This document shows positions 18,674 through 29,214 of a stretch of 64,000 bases of DNA, piece by piece. Each line of letters starts with the position of its first letter. Position 1 is the first letter of the stretch. Both the position numbers and the translations under genes were made by a program. The notes beneath the pieces were generated by a model, which saw nothing but the letters and a program-made list of their open reading frames with translations, made no database searches and was not told the origin of the DNA. The DNA is from Brenneria rubrifaciens (GTDB taxonomy: Bacteria; Pseudomonadota; Gammaproteobacteria; Enterobacterales; Enterobacteriaceae): NCBI RefSeq assembly GCF_005484945.1, contig NZ_CP034035.1:1240001-1304000 (forward strand). The letters are read 5' to 3'.

Positions 18674-19906
18674 GTGATGATTTTCACCAAACAAAATATA
18701 TGGAAAATGTTTTTATATTTTGTTCTTCCTTTATTGTCTGCAATGATACCATTCATAGTTTATCCAACAATAACATCCTTATATGGTAATAAAGTTATCA
18801 TTGCAGTCGGTGTTGCTCAATCTATAGGCGGAGCATGTGCAGTCATTGGAGAATTGGGGTGGGGGGTAATAGGACCTCAATTGATAGCTGGCTTAGATGA
18901 TGAAAAAAAGAAGTTTTGGTACGGAAAGTCTTTATCTTCCCGACTAATTATAAGCTTTTTTTGTATTCAAATCTCCGTGTTTATATGCTGGCTTCTGGTT
19001 GATGATTTTTTGTTTTCTGCAATTGTAATGACTATCGCTACTACTTGCGGGGGTCTTTTGCCTATTTGGTATTTGATAGGGTTGAATAAGCCTGAGTATA
19101 TTCTCTATTTAGTTGTAATTCCAAAATTAATACTGTGTGGCATTAGTATAGTTCTGATTCGTATTTACGGTGGGTTGATGTTTTATAGTCTTGCATTGTT
19201 GCTCTCATTTATTGTGTCAATGTGCTTAACATCATACTTTTTAAAAACTCCGTTAATCCCTAAGAGAAATGATTTTGATGGTTTAAAAGTGCTTTTTAAA
19301 GAACATTATCAGTTGGTTTTAGGACGTGTCATTAGTACTTTTTATACTTCCTTGCCCATTACTCTAATCGGATTCGTGAATCCGGCTGCTGTGGCGGTTT
19401 TCACTGGTGTTGAACGCTTGTTCAGAATGGCCTTGTCAGTCCTGAGCGGGTTTCCTAGTCGATTGCAGAGCTGGATTGGAACCGCATCAGGGCATACTCG
19501 ATCCAAAAGGATAAAAATCTCAATCATTGTCAATTTTGTGGTTGGGCTTATTAGTATGGTAGGTTTTGCCATTACTTGTTATTTTATTAGTCCATATATA
19601 TATTCAAATACAATCCATATTAGCTTGGGATATTCTTTTCTTGCCGGGGCTATAGTAGCAACAATTTGTATGTCTAGAGGATATGGCTTAGCTCTCGTTG
19701 CAATTGGCATATCTAAAAAAATATCGATTGCAAATGCTGCATCTGCGCTGGTGGGAGTATCTGCTATTTGTTTTTTTGGTTTTTTTTATGGCGTTTTAGG
19801 GGGCCTTTTAGGGGAGCTTCTGGCCGAAATGATTGGACTACTTGTCCAGTATTATTATTACAATAAATATGTAAAAAAAGGAGTTCAAGACATTCAGCCT
19901 GGTTGA
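18674..19906 (+). CDS. wzx: Wzx-type repeat-unit flippase
   Basis: A 410-residue integral membrane protein with about 12 hydrophobic segments and the N-terminal pattern of the polysaccharide transporter (MOP) family: WKMFLYFVLPLLSAMIPFIVYPTITSLYG, GELGWGVIGPQLIAG. It moves undecaprenyl-linked repeat units to the periplasmic face for Wzy. Translation may begin at GTG 18674 or at the next codon, ATG 18677. It is the only flippase candidate in the locus. Confidence 0.9.
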   Translation: MMIFTKQNIWKMFLYFVLPLLSAMIPFIVYPTITSLYGNKVIIAVGVAQSIGGACAVIGELGWGVIGPQLIAGLDDEKKKFWYGKSLSSRLIISFFCIQISVFICWLLVDDFLFSAIVMTIATTCGGLLPIWYLIGLNKPEYILYLVVIPKLILCGISIVLIRIYGGLMFYSLALLLSFIVSMCLTSYFLKTPLIPKRNDFDGLKVLFKEHYQLVLGRVISTFYTSLPITLIGFVNPAAVAVFTGVERLFRMALSVLSGFPSRLQSWIGTASGHTRSKRIKISIIVNFVVGLISMVGFAITCYFISPYIYSNTIHISLGYSFLAGAIVATICMSRGYGLALVAIGISKKISIANAASALVGVSAICFFGFFYGVLGGLLGELLAEMIGLLVQYYYYNKYVKKGVQDIQPG

Positions 19907-20127
19907 TGCTTGATTTGATAGTAACGTTATGGGTTAGGGTAGCTATCCTGACGATAGTGCATTAATAGTTTCTTTTTAAATAAGTAATAATATTTCCCAT
20001 AAACGCTATGTTTGGAAAATAAGTGACATGGATATTTGATAATGAAGTTGGTACATTGAGATTTACTATGCTTGAGCTTCTTCGGCAAATATCTTAATTG
20101 GTTTAGTTTACTTTGAATGGTTGAAAA

Positions 20128-21294
20128 ATGAAAATAGCAATCGCAGGTACAGGATACGTCGGTTTATCTAATGCCATGCTGTTAGCTCAGCATAATGATG
20201 TTATTGCTCTGGATATCATTGAAAAAAAGGTTGCTTTGTTGAATAATAAACAGGCACCTATCGTGGATAAGGAGATTGAATATTTCCTGAAGAACAAGTC
20301 TCTCAATTTTCGGGCGACGACAGATAAGAGTGAGGCGTATGAGCATAGCGAATTTGTTATTATTGCCACGCCCACCGATTACGACCCTGAAACTCATTAC
20401 TTTAATACTAGCTCGGTGGAGTCGGTTATCCAAGAGGTTCTGGCCGTTAATCCTAAAGCGGTAATGGTCGTAAAGTCTACGGTTCCTGTTGGCTATACGG
20501 TGCAAGTACGGAAAAAGTTTAATACGGAAAATATCATTTTCTCCCCTGAGTTTTTGCGTGAAGGTAAAGCATTGTATGACAATTTATATCCTTCTCGTAT
20601 CGTTATTGGCGAACGCTCTAAACGGGCAGAAGTGTTTGCCCGTTTACTCTTACAAGGGGCTGTAAAAAAAGATGTGCCACTGCTATTTACTGATTCTACT
20701 GAAGCAGAAGCGATAAAACTGTTCGCCAATACTTATCTTGCCATGCGTGTCGCCTATTTTAATGAACTTGATACCTATGCTCAAACGAATGGATTGGACA
20801 GTAAACAGATTATTGAAGGGGTGGGGTTAGATCCTCGCATTGGCAATCATTATAATAATCCGTCATTCGGTTACGGTGGTTATTGTTTACCAAAAGATAC
20901 AAAGCAATTGCTGGCAAATTATGAGGCCGTGCCTAACAATTTGATTAATGCCATCGTTGAGGCAAATCGAACGCGTAAAGATTTTATTGCTGATTCCGTT
21001 ATTAGCCAGAACCCTAAGATTGTGGGCGTCTATCGTTTGGTTATGAAGTCTGGATCGGATAATTTTCGCGCTTCAGCTATTCAGGGCGTAATGAAACGGA
21101 TCAAGGCAAAGGGCATTGAAGTCGTCGTTTATGAACCGGAGCTTAAAGAAGATGTTTTTTTTCGCTCTCGTGTGATTCGAGATCTGGCTGAATTTAAGCA
21201 ATTATCCGATGTGATTATTTCCAACCGTAGGGCGCCAGACTTGTCCGATGTATCAGAAAAAGTCTTTACCCGAGATCTCTTTGGTTCGGATTAG
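20128..21294 (+). CDS. ugd: UDP-glucose 6-dehydrogenase
   Basis: Oxidises UDP-glucose to UDP-glucuronate with two NAD. N-terminal Rossmann fold ([23 protein letters not shown]), central helix, and the catalytic Cys253 in [12 protein letters not shown]. It has 388 residues, as in enterobacterial Ugd. In this locus it suggests glucuronic acid in the polymer, or UDP-glucuronate supply for lipid A modification. It stands alone, with 221 bp to wzx. Confidence 0.97.
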   Translation: MKIAIAGTGYVGLSNAMLLAQHNDVIALDIIEKKVALLNNKQAPIVDKEIEYFLKNKSLNFRATTDKSEAYEHSEFVIIATPTDYDPETHYFNTSSVESVIQEVLAVNPKAVMVVKSTVPVGYTVQVRKKFNTENIIFSPEFLREGKALYDNLYPSRIVIGERSKRAEVFARLLLQGAVKKDVPLLFTDSTEAEAIKLFANTYLAMRVAYFNELDTYAQTNGLDSKQIIEGVGLDPRIGNHYNNPSFGYGGYCLPKDTKQLLANYEAVPNNLINAIVEANRTRKDFIADSVISQNPKIVGVYRLVMKSGSDNFRASAIQGVMKRIKAKGIEVVVYEPELKEDVFFRSRVIRDLAEFKQLSDVIISNRRAPDLSDVSEKVFTRDLFGSD

Positions 21295-21371
21295 GTGTAA
21301 TCTTAGTGTCATGCGCCGTGCAGTGGGATTACGCTGCCAGTTGAAAACCAACAGATTAAGAGAGCTAACTC

Positions 21372-22274
21372 ATGACATCATTGAAAGCGATTATTCCCGT
21401 GGCAGGCTTAGGGATGAATTTGTTGCCGGTGACCAAAGCGATTCCTAAAGAGATGTTGCCGATAGTTGATCGCCCGGTGATTGAAAAGATCGTCAACGAG
21501 TGTGTTAATGCCGGTATTACGGAGATTGTGCTCGTGACGCACGCGTCTAAAAACGCCATCGAAAACCATTTCGATACCTCGTTTGAGCTCGAATCCCTGC
21601 TGGAAGAGCGCGCTAAGCGTCAGTTGCTGGCGGAGGTTCAGTCCATCTGTCCGAAAGGCGTGACTATCATGAATGTCCGTCAGGGGGAAACGCTCGGGTT
21701 AGGGCATGCCGTGTCCTGCGCCAGACCGATAGTGGGGGATAATCCGTTTGTCGTTGTTTTGCCGGATGTGGTGCTGGACGAGTATACGGCCGATCAGAGC
21801 AAAGATAATCTTGCGCTGCTGATTTCCCGTTTCGAAGAGACAGGGCGCAGTCAGGTGTTGGTAAAACACCGTCCTTATGAAATGTTGCCTGAATACTCCG
21901 TTGTCGAAACCGCGACCCGGTTAGTGAAGGCCGGCGATGCTTCCGCTATTACCTCAATGATCGAAAAACCGGAAGCGCCTTTAGCCAAAGGCTCAGATCT
22001 TTCCGCCGTTGGCCGTTATGTGTTAACCGCCGATGCCTGGCCGCTGCTGGCAAAAGCGCTTCCCGGCGCCTGGGGGCGTATCCAGCTTACCGATGTGATT
22101 GCCGATTTGATTCCGACTCAGCAAGTGGACGCAGTGCAAATGGCGGGGAAAAACTTTAACTGTGGGCGTAAGCTGGGTTATGCGCAGGCTTTTGTTTCTT
22201 ACGGATTGCGGAACCCGGAGCTGGGTGCGGAATTTAAACAAAGTATCAAGGCGTTGCTGAAAAAGCAGGGCTGA
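21372..22274 (+). CDS. galF: GalF-type UTP-glucose-1-phosphate uridylyltransferase homologue
   Basis: Nucleotidyltransferase of the GalU/GalF family with [28 protein letters not shown] near the N-terminus. The Met-Asn after GLG replaces the Thr-Arg of active GalU (GLGTRMLPATK), which is the known hallmark of GalF; GalF is considered a poor enzyme or regulator of UDP-glucose supply. Length 300. It lies between ugd and gnd, its usual company in enterobacterial polysaccharide loci. Confidence 0.88.
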   Translation: MTSLKAIIPVAGLGMNLLPVTKAIPKEMLPIVDRPVIEKIVNECVNAGITEIVLVTHASKNAIENHFDTSFELESLLEERAKRQLLAEVQSICPKGVTIMNVRQGETLGLGHAVSCARPIVGDNPFVVVLPDVVLDEYTADQSKDNLALLISRFEETGRSQVLVKHRPYEMLPEYSVVETATRLVKAGDASAITSMIEKPEAPLAKGSDLSAVGRYVLTADAWPLLAKALPGAWGRIQLTDVIADLIPTQQVDAVQMAGKNFNCGRKLGYAQAFVSYGLRNPELGAEFKQSIKALLKKQG

Positions 22275-22579
22275 CGGTTAAGCGTGCGTTTTATCAGGTT
22301 CGTCATGCCTGTGCCCAACACGTGTCAAGTGTTTGGGCGCAGAGGCGATTGGAACGCTGTTTCCGCATCTTTTCTCTCCCCTTATGAAAGGCAAAAATGC
22401 CCTTGCGAAAAATATTAATGATTTGTGATTTAGTCATGATTTAAGGCTATCAAACCAATCACTACCCACACTTGCTAAGCTGAGTTACCATGTGGGCCTG
22501 TTTTTAATTGCCTGCGGGTTTGCAACTGACGTGTTGCAGCGGCGGTGGGCAGGTTATCCTTCAGACTGGAGTTGCTTTA
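22275..22579. other. Intergenic region galF-gnd
   Basis: 305 bp. It contains a hairpin of GCCCAACAC (22313-22321) with AGTGTTTGGGC (22328-22337), with one bulge and no T run, then an AT-rich stretch (22395-22450) suitable for the gnd promoter. No reading frame of interest and no ops element. Confidence 0.4.
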
Positions 22580-23986
22580 ATGTCCAAACAGCAAATTGGC
22601 GTTGTTGGTATGGCGGTGATGGGGCGCAATCTGGCGCTGAACATTGAAAGCCGTGGCTATACCGTTTCCATCTTTAACCGTTCTTCAGATAAAACCGACG
22701 AGGTGATTGCAGAAAATCCAGACAAAAAACTGGTGCCTTGTTACACCGTTGAAGAATTTGTTGAATCCTTGGAAAAACCGCGTCGTATTCTGTTGATGGT
22801 TAAAGCCGGAGAAGCGACCGATAAAACCATCGAGTCTCTGAAACCCTATTTGCAGAAGGGCGATATCCTCATTGATGGCGGCAACACCTTCTATAAAGAT
22901 ACCATTCGCCGTAACCGTGAGCTGTCCGCAGAAGGTTTTAACTTCATCGGTACTGGCGTTTCCGGTGGTGAAGAGGGCGCGTTGAAGGGACCTTCCATCA
23001 TGCCAGGCGGCCAGAAAGAAGCCTATGAGCTGGTGGCGCCGATTCTGGAAAAAATCGCTGCGCGTGCTGAAGGTGAAGCCTGTGTCACCTATATTGGCGC
23101 GGATGGGGCCGGCCATTACGTGAAAATGGTTCACAACGGCATCGAATACGGCGATATGCAGTTGATCGCTGAAGCCTATGCGCTGTTGAAGCAGGCATTG
23201 AATCTGGGCAATGACGAACTGGCAGCGACCTTTTCCGAGTGGAATAAAGGCGAGCTGAGTAGTTATTTGATTGAAATTACTGCGGATATTTTCACCAAAA
23301 AAGACGAAAACGGACACTATCTGGTTGATGTAATCCTGGATGAGGCGGCGAACAAAGGTACGGGTAAATGGACCAGCCAAAGTTCCCTGGATCTGGGGGA
23401 GCCCTTGTCGTTAATCACCGAGTCTGTCTTTGCCCGCTATCTGTCTTCCCTTAAAGAGCAGCGTGTGGCGGCATCTAAAGTGCTGACGGGGCCAACGGCG
23501 CAGGCGTTCAGCGGCGATAAAGCCGAGTTTATCGAGAAAGTTCGCCGCGCACTTTATCTGGGCAAGATCGTATCCTATGCGCAGGGGTTCTCTCAGTTAA
23601 AAGCGGCATCGCAAGAGAATAACTGGGGTCTTAACTACGGTGAGATTGCCAGGATTTTCCGTGCCGGTTGCATTATTCGCGCGCAGTTCCTACAGAAAAT
23701 CACTGATGCCTATGAGCAGAAGGCCGATATCGCCAACCTGCTGCTGGCGCCGTACTTCAAGCAGGTGGCTGACGAATATCAGCAGGCGCTACGTGATGTG
23801 GTGTCTTATGCGGTTCAACAAGGTATTCCGACGCCAACGTTCTCCGCGGCTATCGCATATTACGATAGCTACCGTTCCGCAGTATTGCCCGCGAATCTGA
23901 TTCAGGCGCAGCGTGACTACTTCGGTGCGCATACGTATAAACGTACCGATAAAGACGGCGTATTCCACACCGAGTGGTTGGAATAA
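22580..23986 (+). CDS. gnd: 6-phosphogluconate dehydrogenase, decarboxylating
   Basis: Pentose phosphate pathway enzyme: 6-phosphogluconate plus NADP to ribulose-5-phosphate, CO2 and NADPH. NADP-binding [16 protein letters not shown] at the N-terminus, [21 protein letters not shown] substrate loop, and [18 protein letters not shown] with the catalytic Lys. ATG 22580 behind CTGGAG gives the canonical 468 residues; an upstream in-frame codon at 22508 would add non-family sequence. gnd is the classic flank of enterobacterial polysaccharide loci. Confidence 0.98.
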   Translation: MSKQQIGVVGMAVMGRNLALNIESRGYTVSIFNRSSDKTDEVIAENPDKKLVPCYTVEEFVESLEKPRRILLMVKAGEATDKTIESLKPYLQKGDILIDGGNTFYKDTIRRNRELSAEGFNFIGTGVSGGEEGALKGPSIMPGGQKEAYELVAPILEKIAARAEGEACVTYIGADGAGHYVKMVHNGIEYGDMQLIAEAYALLKQALNLGNDELAATFSEWNKGELSSYLIEITADIFTKKDENGHYLVDVILDEAANKGTGKWTSQSSLDLGEPLSLITESVFARYLSSLKEQRVAASKVLTGPTAQAFSGDKAEFIEKVRRALYLGKIVSYAQGFSQLKAASQENNWGLNYGEIARIFRAGCIIRAQFLQKITDAYEQKADIANLLLAPYFKQVADEYQQALRDVVSYAVQQGIPTPTFSAAIAYYDSYRSAVLPANLIQAQRDYFGAHTYKRTDKDGVFHTEWLE

Positions 23987-24029
23987 TGTAGTCGGTTTGT
24001 TGCTCTCGCAGCGCGATTAGTCAAATCAA

Positions 24030-24060
24030 AACGCCAGATTAAGAAATATCTGGCGTTTTT
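24030..24060 (+). terminator. Rho-independent terminator of gnd
   Basis: Perfect stem ACGCCAGAT (24031-24039) with ATCTGGCGT (24048-24056), 8-base loop, then TTTTT. It lies 44 bp after the gnd stop. Confidence 0.9.
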
Positions 24061-24425
24061 GGCGAGAGTGCCATTTGTGATCTTATCATTAAGATTTTTA
24101 TCGTGTTTTTCATTTTTTTTTGGCCAAATTAATTAAGTAAACCGTCTCTTTTACCGATATCCACATTGTCTATTATGTCAGAATCTTGCTATTTTTAACG
24201 ATGTTGCAGAAATTGATCTGGGGTAAATGCCTCGGTTTTTTATTTGGGGTGGTTTTTACTGCCATGCATCTATAATGCAAGACTGGAAGGATCTTAGTCT
24301 CGGCTGGGCTAACGGTAGAATAGAAGGTTCTCCAATTTCTGGTCTGACCGAAATGAAGGACGGGGTATGGTCGAATCGGCGATATCCCACCCTGAAGTAC
24401 TCCATGTTCAAAAAAGGAAATCGCA

Positions 24426-24719
24426 ATGAAGAAAACGTTAATTACACTGGCTGCGGTATTAGCCATGTCGTCAAATGCGTTTGCTGTTGATGAAGTGACC
24501 AGCGGTACCACTGCTGCTGGCACTACAGCGACCATCACCACAGGTGCCGGCGCTGCCGGTGCTGCTGGCGCTGGTGTAGCAGCAGGCTCTACTGGTCTGG
24601 TTGCAGTAGGCGTGGCCGCGGCTATAGCGGCGGGTGTCGCTGTTGCTGTTGCCGACGACAACGATAATGGCGGTACTGGTACAAGCACGAGCACGACGAC
24701 CACCAGCACCGCTGGTTGA
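24426..24719 (+). CDS. yjbE: YjbE family small secreted protein
   Basis: A 97-residue protein with signal peptide MKKTLITLAAVLAMSSNAFA and a mature part made almost only of Gly, Ala, Thr, Val and Ser, including a Gly/Ala-rich hydrophobic centre and a Thr/Ser tail. This matches the first gene of the yjbEFGH (gfcABCD-like) exopolysaccharide operon. Function unknown; in E. coli the operon is known to be under Rcs control. I could not point to a convincing RcsAB box in the 365 bp upstream. A terminator-like hairpin follows at once. Confidence 0.85.
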   Translation: MKKTLITLAAVLAMSSNAFAVDEVTSGTTAAGTTATITTGAGAAGAAGAGVAAGSTGLVAVGVAAAIAAGVAVAVADDNDNGGTGTSTSTTTTSTAG

Positions 24720-24734
24720 TATCGTCTTAATCAC

Positions 24735-24760
24735 AAGGCCACTTCGGTGGCCTTTCTTTT
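24735..24760 (+). terminator. Terminator-like hairpin between yjbE and yjbF
   Basis: Stem AAGGCCAC with GTGGCCTT closed by the stable TTCG tetraloop, followed by TCTTTT. It sits within the yjb operon, so it probably causes partial termination and makes yjbE the most abundant message. Confidence 0.85.
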
Positions 24761-24794
24761 TCAGGGTCAAGCTGTTCAGCGGGAATTTCATTCA

Positions 24795-25472
24795 ATGACC
24801 AAAATAAAACGAATGGCAAAAATGAATGTGCTGATTGCCATGCCTCTTGCTTCAATTCTCTTGACCGGTTGTTCCCAAAAAATGGATTCGTTGAGCAAAA
24901 CGGCCAAGCTGGCCTTTCTGGGGCAGGATGATACCCATGTCACTGCCAGACAAGTTGAAAACACGCCTTATGCTTCCGCCTATTTAAAAGTTGGCAACGC
25001 GCCGCAGGCGTTCGTGGTGCTGGCGTTTGCTGAGCAGCAGCAACTGAAATGGATTGCCGCGGACAAAAATATGGCGGTTACCCAGCATGGCAGGTTGGTC
25101 AAGACGCAGGGATTCGGTGAAGATATTACCCACGTCAGTAACCTTGAACGGGACCCGCTGGCAGCGGGATTGCTGAAATCAACCACGCCAATGACCTGGC
25201 AGAGCCGTTTTGAGTGGGCGCAGGTGTTCCGGGGCGGCTATGAGGTCACGTCGGTGTTTCGTTCCCGCGGTAAAGAAACGCTAACCATACTGGATCAACC
25301 GCGTGAATTGATGCGTTTTGATGAACAGGTTACCGTGCCTGCATTGAATGATAGCTACACCAATAGCTACTGGATTGAACCGTCGAACGGACAGGTTGTA
25401 CAGAGCTATCAATATATGGGGCCGGGCATGGCGCTGGTGAAGTTCACCGTATTAAAACCCTACGTACAATAA
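24795..25472 (+). CDS. yjbF: YjbF/GfcB family lipoprotein
   Basis: Lipoprotein with lipobox LLTGC and a mature domain of about 190 residues of the YjbF/GfcB family (PYASAYLKVGNAPQAFVVLAF near the start; SYWIEPSNGQVVQSYQYMGPG near the end). It is thought to act in polysaccharide secretion at the outer membrane. I place the start at ATG 24795 (MTKIKRMAKMNVLIAM); ATG 24813 is also possible. The frame opens further upstream inside the hairpin, which is unlikely to be translated. It is 9 bp from yjbG. Confidence 0.88.
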   Translation: MTKIKRMAKMNVLIAMPLASILLTGCSQKMDSLSKTAKLAFLGQDDTHVTARQVENTPYASAYLKVGNAPQAFVVLAFAEQQQLKWIAADKNMAVTQHGRLVKTQGFGEDITHVSNLERDPLAAGLLKSTTPMTWQSRFEWAQVFRGGYEVTSVFRSRGKETLTILDQPRELMRFDEQVTVPALNDSYTNSYWIEPSNGQVVQSYQYMGPGMALVKFTVLKPYVQ

Positions 25473-25481
25473 GGGGCTTGA

Positions 25482-26261
25482 ATGTTGGCACTCACTCGTA
25501 TGGCTACCTTGTTGCTGCTGGTTTCCGGTGCGGCGACAGCCGCTCAGTTAACGGTCAAGGCTCCTCAGCAGACCATTGCGGTAGTAAAGCTGGAAGATGG
25601 CGCACGTCTCGAAAAATTCTATGAGCAGGTGGCTTTTCCTCAAAATGTAAACTGGCAGGCGGCGTTGATGTCGGATTATGCCACTACGCAGAAAACGTAT
25701 CAGCAGGGCGATAGGCTACGAACAAAGCTGGCCGAGCTGGAAACGCGTTGGCGTAATTCCGGCGATGGCGACCTGGCGATATCAGCGTGGTTGCTGCGCA
25801 AAACGCTGGAGCCGATCGATGTCGCCGGGCGAATTCACACCGATCTCGATCCCGATCGCGTGCGGGTTTATCTGAAAGAGAACCGCCCGCTGGTGGGAGA
25901 ATATGCGCTGTATGTTCCTCTACGTACCGATACGATTTCCCTGATGGGTTTGCTGAATACCTCAGCCGATGTCGGCGAATTGGAAACTTCGGGGCGCGTC
26001 CCGCTCCGGTCAGGGTGGTCGGTTGAAGACTATGTCGCCAATCGACGACTGCTGGCCGGTGCGGATAAAAGTTTCGGCTATTTGATTGGGGGCAATGGTG
26101 CATGGCGGAAAGTGCCGCTGGCGCTGTGGAACCGCCAACATATTGAGCCCGCCGCGGGAGAAACGCTGTTTATTGGTTTTGATCCGTCAACGTTACCGGG
26201 TGATATGGCTTCACTAAACGATCAGCTTGCTGACTATCTTGCTAACCGGATCCCATTCTGA
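25482..26261 (+). CDS. yjbG: YjbG/GfcC family periplasmic protein
   Basis: A 259-residue protein with a signal peptide (MLALTRMATLLLLVSGAATAAQ) and the GfcC layout: two beta-grasp-like halves (LTVKAPQQTIAVVKLEDGARL and later DRVRVYLKENRPLVGEYALYVP) and a C-terminal amphipathic segment. The GfcC structure resembles domains of Wza, suggesting a periplasmic role in export. Its stop overlaps the yjbH start by one base (TGATG), so the two are translationally coupled. Confidence 0.88.
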   Translation: MLALTRMATLLLLVSGAATAAQLTVKAPQQTIAVVKLEDGARLEKFYEQVAFPQNVNWQAALMSDYATTQKTYQQGDRLRTKLAELETRWRNSGDGDLAISAWLLRKTLEPIDVAGRIHTDLDPDRVRVYLKENRPLVGEYALYVPLRTDTISLMGLLNTSADVGELETSGRVPLRSGWSVEDYVANRRLLAGADKSFGYLIGGNGAWRKVPLALWNRQHIEPAAGETLFIGFDPSTLPGDMASLNDQLADYLANRIPF

Positions 26262-28390
26262 TGACAAAAAACAGAAACTTTAAACTAGGCTGTCTGTCGT
26301 TGGCAATTGGCAGCATTTTGAGTGCGCAGGTCATGGCCGCAGATTCGGCAAATGGCAGCGAAACTAACCAGAATACCCGTTTTAAGCCAGCGGGCGTCTC
26401 ACAGTCCGATTTCGGCGGAACCGGTTTATTGCAAATGCCGACCGCGCGCATGGCGGAAACCGGGGAGTTCAGCGTGAACTACCGTGATAACGATGAGTAT
26501 CGCCGCTATTCGGTTTCGCTACAGTTGTTCGACTGGCTGGAAACCACGGTGCGCTATACGGACATCCGTACGCGTCCTTATAGCAATAATATTAACTTCA
26601 GCGGTGATCAGACCTATAAAGACAAAGGGTTTGATCTGAAAGCGCGTCTGTGGCAGGAGAGCTATTGGCTGCCCGATGTCTCTGTGGGATTGCGTGATAT
26701 AGCCGGAACGGGATTATTCGACAGCGAATATCTGGTGGCCAGCAAACGGCTGGGACCGCTTGATTTCACCTTCGGCATGGGCTGGGGGAATATGGCTGAA
26801 AGCGGCAATGTTAGAAACCCGGCCTGTTCGCTGTCTGACAGTTTCTGTGCCCGTACTGCCAATACTGATACCGGCAAGTTTGAAGTGAAGAATTTTTTCC
26901 ACGGCCCGGCGGCGTTGTTCGCGGGTATCGAATACCAAACGCCGTGGGACCCGCTGCGTCTGAAGCTGGAATATGACGCTAACGACTATAGCAATGAAGC
27001 CGCCGATCGCGGTCGTAGAGATAAGATTACGCGAGACTCGCCCCTTAACGTCGGGATGGTCTATCGCGTAGGCGATGTGCTGGACACCTCGCTTTCCTGG
27101 CAGCGCGGTAATACCCTGATGTGGGGTTTAACCTTGAGAACCAATTTTGACACACTGAAACCCACCTATCTGGACGATGCGCCTCCGGTTTACGCGCCCG
27201 TGCGGGACGGCAAAGAAACCAACTGGCGGCAGGTGGCAAAAGAGCTGGACGATAAGGCCGGGTATAGCGAAGCGGATATTTACGCCGATCAACGCCAGGT
27301 AACGGTGGTGGCCCGGCAGGATAAATATCGCGATAACGATGAGGCTTCTCTGCGCGCGGCCACGGTACTGGCAAACCATGTACCGGAGGGCGTCGGTGAA
27401 TATCACATCGTGCAGCGCAGCGAGCGTTTACCCATCGCCAGTACGCAGGTGGATGCCAGGGCATTCCATCAGGTACAGCAGGCCACAACGCCATTGGGGC
27501 AGGCTGAGCCGCAAACGCATCGCGCGGAGCCTGTAGCGCAAGCGCGTGGTCAGCAGGTATTGCATACTGAACCGAAGCGTTTCTCCTACTCGATTGACCC
27601 GGCGCTGAACCAATCGATTGGCGGGCCTGAATCGTTCTATATGTATCAGGTCGCCCTAAAAGGGAATGTCGATTACCGGTTGACGGACCACTGGTCGGTC
27701 GGCGGAACGGTATCGCTCAATTTGTTGGATAACTATGATAAGTTCAACTATAAAGCGCCGCCTGCGGACGGTGCCGCGTTGCCGCGCGTCAGAACCTGGA
27801 TCAGGGAATATGTCACCTCTTCCGACCTACTGCTTACCAACCTGCAATTAACCCGTATGGATAATCCGTCGCGGGATTGGTACACCCAGGTGTATGGCGG
27901 TTATCTGGAAATGATGTATGCGGGTGTCGGCTCCGAAGTCTTGTATCGTCCCTATGGCAAAAGCTGGGCGCTGGGTCTGGACGTCAACTACGTGAAGCAG
28001 CGTGACTGGAACGACATCATGAAAATGGCCGACTACGATGTGGTGACCGGGCATCTGACCGCTTACTGGGAATTGCCGTTTGTGGAAGGCGCGGTGGCGA
28101 AAGTGAGCGTTGGACGTTATCTGGCGGGGGATAAAGGGGTAACGCTCGATCTGTCCCGCCGCTTTGACAGCGGTATTATCGCCGGTGCGTTTGCCACTAA
28201 AACGGACGTCAGTTCCAGCGAGTACGGGGAGGGTAGCTTTACAAAAGGCTTCTATATCTCAGTACCGTTTGATTTGTTGTTCACCGAACCTACCGTGAAG
28301 CGCGGTGCCATTGGATGGGTGCCGTTGACGCGTGACGGTGGACAGATGCTGCAACGCCGCACTACGCTGTATGGCGTGACGGAAAAATAA
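26261..28390 (+). CDS. yjbH: YjbH/GfcD family outer-membrane beta-barrel
   Basis: A 709-residue protein with a signal sequence (about 1-26, ending SAQVMAADS) and a long run of alternating hydrophobic/polar strands typical of a large beta-barrel, starting GVSQSDFGGTGLLQMPTARMAETGEFSVNY, the hallmark of the YjbH/GfcD family. The middle (about 310-450) is a soluble, charged domain. It is the last gene of yjbEFGH and probably forms an outer-membrane channel or assembly platform for polysaccharide. Confidence 0.9.
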   Translation: MTKNRNFKLGCLSLAIGSILSAQVMAADSANGSETNQNTRFKPAGVSQSDFGGTGLLQMPTARMAETGEFSVNYRDNDEYRRYSVSLQLFDWLETTVRYTDIRTRPYSNNINFSGDQTYKDKGFDLKARLWQESYWLPDVSVGLRDIAGTGLFDSEYLVASKRLGPLDFTFGMGWGNMAESGNVRNPACSLSDSFCARTANTDTGKFEVKNFFHGPAALFAGIEYQTPWDPLRLKLEYDANDYSNEAADRGRRDKITRDSPLNVGMVYRVGDVLDTSLSWQRGNTLMWGLTLRTNFDTLKPTYLDDAPPVYAPVRDGKETNWRQVAKELDDKAGYSEADIYADQRQVTVVARQDKYRDNDEASLRAATVLANHVPEGVGEYHIVQRSERLPIASTQVDARAFHQVQQATTPLGQAEPQTHRAEPVAQARGQQVLHTEPKRFSYSIDPALNQSIGGPESFYMYQVALKGNVDYRLTDHWSVGGTVSLNLLDNYDKFNYKAPPADGAALPRVRTWIREYVTSSDLLLTNLQLTRMDNPSRDWYTQVYGGYLEMMYAGVGSEVLYRPYGKSWALGLDVNYVKQRDWNDIMKMADYDVVTGHLTAYWELPFVEGAVAKVSVGRYLAGDKGVTLDLSRRFDSGIIAGAFATKTDVSSSEYGEGSFTKGFYISVPFDLLFTEPTVKRGAIGWVPLTRDGGQMLQRRTTLYGVTEK

Positions 28391-28423
28391 TGTAATCGTC
28401 CGATATCTGGCGTCGTGACGCAA

Positions 28424-28472
28424 GGCTCTTTATTCTGTCGGTTTGCACACCCGGGATGAAGAGCTTTTTTTT
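28424..28472 (+). terminator. Possible terminator after yjbH
   Basis: AGGCTCTT pairs with AAGAGCTT and is followed by a T8 run, but the loop is about 30 bases, so it may need internal folding. It lies 33 bp after the yjbH stop. Confidence 0.45.
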
Positions 28473-28689
28473 GCCCGTTTCCGTCTGTTACGTCAATCGA
28501 GACGCGTTTAAGCGAGCGTTTTGAGGCGGATTCGCAAAAATTTTCACACGGATAATGCGGGATGAAACGAATGATTAAGGAAGAGGTTTTGATTGCGACA
28601 GCAATCAGTAGGTGAGTCTAACTAATGGTTTTTTGACCCTCCTTTCGGGACGATTCTGCATTCTTTACCCTTGCGCGCCGCTTTATGAT

Positions 28690-29080
28690 GGCGTCTGCAA
28701 CAAGGTGCCTATCACTCGACGGTTGAGCGGCAGGGACTGGCGTTTAGGAACCTGCGTTTTTGTCCTTTCGGCTCGGGTGACAGTGTAGCCAGTTGCTGCT
28801 CGATATCGGCGGCATCAACCTCGATATCTTCATCGAACAACCCGTGCTGCTGCTTGTTATTACCCACAAATGGTCACATTTCATCGGCTTCGCAGATAAG
28901 CTAAATTTGTATGTTATCCAGAGAAGTTAAGGTTAGGCATCGTGGCGAGCGTTTTTAGCGTGCGTTCCACGGCATCAATGCTGATATGCAGCGCACCTGC
29001 GGTATCGCGAATACCGGCATTGTTCATCGCAAACTCCACTGTCTGCTCTTTTATGCCGGGTTGACAGGCGTGATGTCAGG
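28690..29080 (-). pseudogene. IS66/IS1 transposase debris
   Basis: On the minus strand, about 29080 to 28940 reads CQPGIKEQTVEFAMNNAG and continues IRDTAGALHISIDAVERTL, the C-terminal half of an IS1-family InsA. After a gap, 28900-28855 reads LICEADEM, stop, PFVGNNKQQ, the start of InsB with its Trp codon turned into a stop. The frame then changes character to HGLFDEDIEVDAADIEQQL and QKRRFLNASPCRST, resembling the N-terminal region of IS66 TnpC. This is therefore a junction of two dead elements. The rest of the 890-bp gap (28391-29279) holds nothing else I recognise except the hrp box at its right end. Confidence 0.7.
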
Positions 29081-29214
29081 CCATCCAGATTGTGCCATGA
29101 GCAGGGGGTAAAATTCTCTGCTGGAAAAAACGCGATTTACAGCTAATTCCACTATTTATGCGTCGCGGTCGTAAACAGTTATCTTTTGTTGATGGCATTT
29201 TCAGATGATTCTAT

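Noticed and set aside
22685..23380. 231-codon minus-strand frame inside gnd
   Set aside because: Antisense shadow of a highly conserved gene with strong codon bias.
24061..24425. RcsAB box upstream of yjbE
   Set aside because: Known Rcs control of yjb in E. coli invites one, but no stretch matches the consensus well enough.
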